The notes below the pieces were generated by a model that worked only from the letters and a program-made list of their open reading frames with translations, was not told where the DNA came from and made no database searches. DNA of 64,000 bases from Megaustenia siamemsis (lineage: Eukaryota; Mollusca; Gastropoda; Stylommatophora; Ariophantidae), in assembly GCA_032433765.1 (NCBI GenBank), contig JAVIAB010000047.1, positions 12,857,107-12,921,106 of the forward strand. Direction: 5' to 3'. How positions within the stretch are numbered: position 1 is the stretch's first letter; each line of letters begins with the position of its first letter. The position numbers and the translations under genes were made by a program. Below, piece after piece: positions 33,201 to 42,200 of this stretch.

Positions 33201-36200
33201 GTAGACCAAGATACTCCCTCTTTTATCTTAATTTTTGTTTCAGCAGTTTTCAATTCTTTTAAAGATATTTTATCAAATCTCGCCATTAGTTTCTGTTCTG
33301 TGCAAGTAGCTCTATCTCATTAAGGGAGCCAATTCCTGCTGCTCTTGCCTCTCTCATCAATGTTCTTCTCAGTGTCTCTCTGGGTCTTCCTCTTTCCCTA
33401 TTACCTGTTGTTTCCCACATGAGGGCTTGCTTTGCTATTCGGTTATTATCTCTTCTCATCACATGTCCAACATATAACCATCGTCTTTTCTTTATTACTG
33501 AAAATATTAGTGGTTGAAAGGAGATTTCTCTAATTTCCTCGTTTGTTTTGAATTCGTTCCACGCTATACCAAGTATTTTCCTCAGACATTTATTTTCGGA
33601 TGCGTTCAACTTTGTTGCTATATCTCTTGTTGTTTTCCAGCTTTCACACGCATACGTAAGGGTTGATAGCACATTTGATTTGAATAGTCTAAGTTTTGTG
33701 TTTGTGCTGATGAGCTTTGATTTCCACAACTTTCTACGTTTCATTAACATAATCGTTTTTTCAACAGTGGCTTGTTAAACCTCTGATCAACGGTTCTATA
33801 CCAAGCCAGAGAAAAAATAATTCCTCCATCTTGGATACAACCGGAAACGGATGATAATATGATAACAGAAAACAAATGTTAATCACAATTCCCAAATCAA
33901 GACGCCTTTCATAATATGAATAGATGGGAACAAGTTATCATTATACACCTCAGAACAGGGCACGATCGAGACTCCACAGTCACATGTATACAAAATTCAA
34001 GAATGGCACCTCAACTACATGTACATGTGGACAGGCGCCCCAGACTGCAGAACACATACTTCAAGACTGTACTGAACGTAGTAGACTGAGGAAAATCCAT
34101 TGGCCAATAGATACAATACTACAGACAAAACTATATGGGTCACCGCAAGAGTTGCAAAAAACAGTAAAATTTATGCAGGAAATGACATGGCAGATATAAA
34201 CAATCCTTCAGGTGAATGAAATATAGATAGATAGATGGTTTAAACATAACCCTAGATGGCTACTGACATGGAAGAGCCCTAGAGAAAATGTATTTCCCAG
34301 AAACATCTCTGGTACTCATTTTTAGAGGCTGGGAAAACCCAAGAACCCTATCAGTCTGAAAAAATCCACAACTTCTTGGGATTGAACCTGACTATTCTGA
34401 ACCAAAAATGAGTGCACTAACCACTCAGCCAATGAGGTTACTTAACTAAATAGATGACATTTTAATCAACAGTAGATTCAGAAACAGCTTAATATCTGTG
34501 AAAACAAGACCAGGGTATCAGACTGTGACAACGACCATTTACCAGCTGCGTGTAAACTCAGAATAATTTACAGAAAATAACAAGTGATGAACTGTTCTAT
34601 GGGGCCTTGCTGAATTTTTAGAAAAAGAATGTAAAGTATAACATCACAATGCGATGCCATAGAAAAGTATAGATGAACATTAGAAAATGTTAACAGGGTC
34701 AATGCAGTAAACATCAAAAGAATTAGTACAAGCTAGAATGAAAACTGCAATGAAGAAATGGATGACAGAAACAATTCTAAAGCTTATGGACAAGTATGAG
34801 AATATAAAAATCAAAAGCAATAATAGAAAAATGTAGGATAACTAAATAAGAGTGGTTAAATCATAAATGTAGCCGGAAAGGCAAATTAAAACAGAAAAAC
34901 AAATAAATGAGATACCAGGAAGAATAACATATACATTCATAGTCAGCTTGCTGCCAAAGCTACTGAGTTTAGTGGTCTGTGCACACAGTGAGCCGTGTTT
35001 TTCATCCGGATCGTGTTTCAATATTCCAATTGCTTACGATGAATGATGATATTGTTTGATGAAGGACACTACAGTTGGATTCACTTTTGGTGCCAATTGA
35101 CTTTATGTCTTTTGGTGTGTGCTGTAGCTGCTATGATGGGGACTGCAACTGCCTTTCTCTGTGTGGATCTTTCAATGAGATGAGTTTTAATTAAATTTTT
35201 AATTCACCGGCGGGGGTGATTGAGCAATTATGGATTTTAATTCATTTGAAGTGATACCGGAGCCTTTGACTAAAAAGAAAATACATTCATAGGAAGTTTG
35301 ACATCAAATGAAGAAAAAATATTAACGGCAAAAGTGATAATGAATCATCATCATTGGGTGCTGTCTCCACATCAATGGTTGGTTGGCTACCATGGAGCAC
35401 CATTCCATTCTGTCTCTTGTTTTGATGGTGCAGGTTGTCATAGGCTGATTTGTTCATCTTTTGATGTTACTCTGCCACGATAGTCTGCCTCTGCCTCTTT
35501 TACCTTGTATTTTCCCTTCCAAGATTACTTTTAGTAGGCTGTTGTGTCTTTTAACATGCCCCAACAATCTCATTTGTCTTGTTTGAATTGTATTTAGTTG
35601 TTCTCTTTTCATTTTTAGTTGTTTTAAGACTTCATCGTTTGTTTTCTTTTCTTTCCATCCAATTCTACCTATTCTTCTATTTATCCACATTTCAAAGGCT
35701 TCAATTTTTTATTGTGTTTTCTTGTCTAATGTCCATGTTTCCGCACCATACAGGAACGTTGAGAAGATATACAATTTTGCTATTCTTAGTTTTAACCCAG
35801 GTGTTATTTGTTCTGATGTTAGTATATTTTTCATGGCATTAAAATTGGGGGGGAAAAATTTCTTTGGTCATGTAATAAAGAGGAGGAAAACTGAAAAATC
35901 TTGTGACAAAAGGAAAAAACATAGGGGAAAAGATGCAGAGCAAGGCAACCAGAGATGATACTAGATAGTTTAATATAATAATGTGGCATAAAAGAAATTC
36001 AACAGTGAAATTGATAAGATGATGATGTAAACGCATGTGATGAGACCAGTCTGTTCAACTGACTGCTTAGTTTGTTGTGCTCCATTCTAAAGAGAAACAA
36101 GATCACATGTTTTGTTTGCTCAGTTTACAGATATTTTCTTTTTTTTTGTATTCACCCGATGACTATCAAAGGAGCTGATTGTCCTCTTCATTCTTCATTA

Positions 36201-39200
36201 TCCATCCTTAAATGATTAAGTGTATGTTGAGGTGTTGTGTTGAGGTTTGCAGCAGAACTGCAACATTTCTGCCTTTCAGCCCAAGATATCTGACTTCGGC
36301 ATTACATTTTTGAGTACTGGGTTGTCTTCCCTCTTTGATCCCTACTCACTTGGTCAGACTAGACTGGTTAGTCTCCTTCTACAGGCACCACAAAGAGGTA
36401 TTGTAGGGTCTGGATGGTTCTGGTTAACCAATACTGGCACAACCCATCAGCTATGAGTTGATGGCAGCTTCTAACTCTCTTGCTGTTGTGTGCTTAGCAT
36501 CCAGTTTAGGGATGAATATCTGGTAATATCTTCTGCATACAGTCTGGTGATAAATGAAACACATCATTTCAAGAGAAGTAAAAAGATTCATCATAATATC
36601 AACCAAACAGTCTCAACCTTTCTTCCTCATCATCCTCATCGCCCAGAGCATCGTCAATGGCATCACCCATCATCTCCTCCTTCATGTCCATGATTTCTGA
36701 CTGTTTCTCAAACTCCATCATAATCTTCTGTATCTGTGGCAGCTTCAACTGAAAATAGCAAGCATAAGAACAAACTTAGCACAACAGACAAATGGATATT
36801 CACTTACATTTTCTGTTTGTCTTTCCCGCTTCTATAATGAGGCAACCAGTGGCAGTTACATCTTGTGAAACTGTATAGGGAAACTTCCTCTTAGCATTCA
36901 CCTGTTAAGTGGGCGTAGATGTGTTTTGTCACTAGTTTAGTCAGATTAATATCTATCTATTGTCCTTTCGAGCCGAAGACGGCACATAGGGCAGAACCAC
37001 AATCTCAAAAACAGAAACCTTACGTGCCAAAATGGCACATATTGCAGAAACCACTGCCTCTAAAATCTATGGCTCTGTTTCCATAACAATACTTTAGTTT
37101 GGGGGCGCAACTATCAACAAATGATATGAAAATAACAGAGAGAAAGATGGAAATAAACTCATAAATGTGACAACAGAAGGGGCCAATCAAAGCACAAAAG
37201 AATATAGACTATCTTTCATCTAAAGGCAAATGAGGAATGAAAGAAGAAGAAAGATACAAATATTCTATAAGAGTTTACCTGTTTGTTCATGGTAGCCATG
37301 GCTTTAGTTACTCCTTTCATGGCCTGTGCCATGGTATTGTTTGCCTTGAGTGTCATTATCTTGAGGGAGACAGCCTGGATGTTAGCTCGCAATGAAATAA
37401 ACTTTTTCACATATCTTCGTGTCCGCACCAAATCTTTGGCCATAATTTTCACAGCATCCTGAAGGGAAAATAATTGTAAATTATTAAAATGAATTAAAAA
37501 AAAAGGTTCCCTCCAAGTCTTAAAGTGGGGGACTGGTTGGTCTCGAGGCAAGATGCCATCCTCGAGACAGAGAGGTTGTGGGTTTAAATTCCGGCTGCAC
37601 CGGTTGGGATTTTTATTTATGATTTCTCTCTGCAGCAACCACCCCTGGTCTCAGCAGCGAGGCCGACTTGAAACACAAATTATTATATGGACAGAAAAAA
37701 ATATGAGTACCTCCAAAGATGGAGTTATCTGCCTGTGTGGTGAGGGATCCCTGTGCACATGGCTGCCAGGGAAAAATGGATTAACATGCAAAATGCAGTT
37801 CCTAGTCTCTAGTAACTTCGTCAGAGGTAAAAAAAGCTGACCTTTATTTTTCAATGCTGAGCAGCACATTCATATGTGGTGAGGAATTAAAATTAATTAC
37901 AATTTCTTTTTTCTTACATTTTTCCAAAGCCTAAAGAAAGTAGGTTAAAATAAAAAATAAAAATTTTAACTCCAATGTTATGTCAGTAACATAATATGGC
38001 TGTGAAACATGGAGAACAACAAAAATGACAACCATGAAGATACAGACCTTCATTAATGGATGCTTGTGAAGAATAAAAGGATGGAAATGGCAGGACAAAA
38101 TTACTAACATAGAATTATGGAAATGTGCCAGTCAAATATCAGTGGATAAAGAGATAAAGTGAAGGCGATGGCATTGGATAGGACACACACTGAAGAAACC
38201 AATTGAGAGTATTATACAACATGCCCTTTTCTGAAATCCCCAAGGAAAAAGACAAAGACCAAAATATTCTTGGAAAAGACAGATGGAGGCAGAAATAAAA
38301 ATGATGGGTAAGACATGGAATGATCTTAAAAGAATGGCAAGAAACGGAATGGCTTGGAAAGTGTTTGTTGAAGACCTATGCTCCACAGGGTGCTCAAAGG
38401 AAGAAGAAGAGGAAACAATTTCTTTAATCTCTAGAGTTTAGTTCTTTTACAGTGAATGCTTAGTAGAGAACTAGCAATCATTACACAAGAACATGCAGTA
38501 TATACAGCAAATACAGTATTTATGCCATCGTCTTCCTCAGTGTTCACCAATAAGTAGGTGTGAATGTGTTGTGTTGCTGGTTTTATAGCAAAGCCGCGAT
38601 ATATGAGTCTTTTGGCCTTACACATTCATCTTCTGCATGGGTGGATTTGATTAACCATTTCGGCCAGACAGTGGCTATTATTGGTCTACTCTTTTCAACT
38701 TTTAACTGCCAGCCAAGAGTTCTTTAGTATGTGCAGAATGCACATAGGACCTCCTGTTTTTCATTTTTAACCTAGAGGGCTAGACATCGGATCTCCACTA
38801 TTCAGAGAGAAGGGGATGGTAAAACAACCACAGATTGTAAGTGAAAAAATTCACACCATCTGTGGCAAGATTCGAACTCAGGAGCTTCCAGTCTAGAGGC
38901 TGACACCTTGCCTCTAGACCATCCAACCCATATAATATGTATGTCAATTTAAAGCAACATGCAAACAATGGCCACAACAAGCTGGTGGGGAACAGGGAAA
39001 GTAAACACACAAACTATGCCATTCTTGCATTAGCATCCTCACGCCTATTCTGCAAACATTCTTTAGCTAAAATGAGCTACATCACGATATGAGACCCTAA
39101 AATTACACAAATGAAGCCCATCCCCTGACAAAAATTCAGATATTTCTAACTCACATTCAGGATTGCTGTCTACGCAGCTTTCATTATCTTTTCCCCGCCT

Positions 39201-42200
39201 TTCTGCTATAAAAATAGTTATTGTTCATGTAACAATTTTGAGGTGTCTCTTGTTTCTTTTCATCTCACAAATTTGCTAAAATAACAATTGCCGTCCTTAC
39301 AGCCCAGTGTTTACAACTGTCACTTTTACCGGCATCAATAGCACAAAAATATAGTTCAACTTCCAAGACAAATTTCCAAAAATTGAAACCGTCAAAAAAA
39401 TTATGACTTTCACTTTTACTCACAGAAATTATGAAATTGTATTTCTGCATAAACAAATCTAGGTGTTCAATATTAATAAGAGGGATTAAATGTCATGAAT
39501 TTGGTGGATCGTAATATAAAATATATAGCCGTGGTGTAATTTTTCTGGGAGTGGCGGGCTAGAGAAACATTCCGGTCAGACTTTGCAGGAGGGAATTCTG
39601 CATTTGATGTCATGACTGCATAAAACTAAGGTAGATGTTTTATAGAGCAAGTATTCAGATATATCCTGCAAACAATAGTCATGACCTGAGTAGGGTAGAA
39701 AGGTTTTGTCTTTGCCTTACCAGATACTGAAGCACCAGTGGCTGAGTGATTAGTGTGTTTGCTGCTGAACTGTAGGATCCAGACTCAACTCCCAGATTTG
39801 AATTTTCTTTAAGAATGATGGGGCTCTGGGGATCACTCAAAATCGAAAACGGTATGCGAACTAAGGCACCATTCAGCAAAAGAGATGAAGGTTGTCAGTA
39901 AATTATAGCTGGTGGTTTTTACCAAGATCAGTGGAGCAGAACTATCCAGATCCTACTACACCTCTTTGTGGTGCCCTTAAAACAAATGAACCAGTCTAGT
40001 CTGGCCAAGTGAAAAGGGATTGAGAGGGAAGGCAGGCCAGTACTTACAAATGCAGTGCTGAAGTTGATTGTGTTTGGCTGAAGGGTACAAATATCACAAT
40101 AAGTTACAACCCAATACTGGCTCACAACAAGTATCTCAGTAAGTTACAACCCACTACTGGCTCCCTACAAGTATCACAGTAATTTACAACCCACTACTGG
40201 CTCCCTACAAGTATCACAGTAATTTACAACCCACTACTGGCTCACAACAAGTATCACAGTAAGTTACAACCCACTACTGGCTCCCTACAAGTATCACAGT
40301 AAGTTACAACCCACTACTGGCTCACAACAAGTATCACAGTAAGTTACAACCCACTACTGGCTCCCTACAAATATCACAATAAGTTACAACCCACTACTGG
40401 CTCCCTACAAATATCACAATAAGTTACAACCCACTACTGGCTCCCTAAAATATCACAGTAAGTTACAACCCACTACTGGCTCCCTACAAGTATCACAATA
40501 AGTTACAACCCAGTACTGGCTCTCTACAAGTATCAAAATAAGTTACAACCCACTACTGGCTCCCTAAAATATCACAGTAATTTACAACCCACTACTGGCT
40601 CCCTACAAATATCACAATAAGTTACAACCCACTACTGGCTCCCTAAAATATCACAGTAAGTTACAACCCACTACTGGCTCCCTACAAGTATCACAATAAG
40701 TTACAACCCAGTACTGGCTCCCTACAAGTATCACAATAAGTTACAACCCACTACTGGCTCCCTAAAATATCACAATAAGTTACAACCCACTACTGGCTCC
40801 CTACAAGTATCACAGTCAGTTACAACCCACTAATGGCTCCCGAAAAGTATCACAGTAAGTTACAACCCACTACTGGCTCCCTACAAGTATCACAGTAAGT
40901 TACAACCCACTACTGGCTCCCTACAATATCACAGTAAGTTACAACCACTACTGGCTCCCTACAAATATTACAATAAGTTACAACCCACTACTGGCTCCCT
41001 ACAAATATTACAGTAAGTTACAACCCACTAATGGCTCCCGAAAAGTATCACAGTAAGTTACAACCCAGTACTGGCTCCCTACAAGTATCACAGTCAGTTA
41101 CAACCCACTAATGGCTCCCGAAAAGTATCACAGTAATTTACAACCCACTACTGGCTCCCTACAAGTATCACAGTAATTTACAACCCACTACTGGCTCACA
41201 ACAAGTATCACAGTAAGTTACAACCCACTACTGGCTCCCTACAAGTATCACAGTAAGTTACAACCCCACTACTGGCTCACAACAAGTATCACAGTAAGTT
41301 ACAACCCACTACTGGCTCCCTACAAATATCACAATAAGTTACAACCCACTACTGGCTCCCTACAAATATCACAATAAGTTACAACCCACTACTGGCTCCC
41401 TAAAATATCACAGTAAGTTACAACCCACTACTGGCTCCCTACAAGTATCACAATAAGTTACAACCCAGTACTGGCTCTCTACAAGTATCACAATAAGTTA
41501 CAACCCACTACTGGCTCCCTAAAATATCACAGTAATTTACAACCCACTACTGGCTCCCTACAAATATCACAATAAGTTACAACCCACTACTGGCTCCCTA
41601 AAATATCACAGTAAGTTACAACCCACTACTGGCTCCCTACAAGTATCACAATAAGTTACAACCCAGTACTGGCTCCCTACAAGTATCACAATAAGTTACA
41701 ACCCACTACTGGCTCCCTAAAATATCACAATAAGTTACAACCCACTACTGGCTCCCTACAAGTATCACAGTCAGTTACAACCCACTAATGGCTCCCGAAA
41801 AGTATCACAGTAAGTTACAACCCACTACTGGCTCCCTACAAGTATCACAGTAAGTTACAACCCACTACTGGCTCCCTACAAATATCACAGTAAGTTACAA
41901 CCCACTACTGGCTCCCTACAAATATTACAATAAGTTACAACCCACTACTGGCTCCCTACAAATATTACAGTAAGTTACAACCCACTACTGGCTCCCTACG
42001 AGTATCACAGTAAGTTACAACCCAGTACTGGCTCCCTACAAGTATCACAGTCAGTTACAACCCACTAATGGATCCCGAAAAGTATCACAGTAATTTACAA
42101 CCCACTACTGGCTCCCTACAAGTATCACAGTAATTTACAACCCACTACTGGCTCACAACAAGTATCACAGTAAGTTACAACCCACTACTGGCTCCCTACA

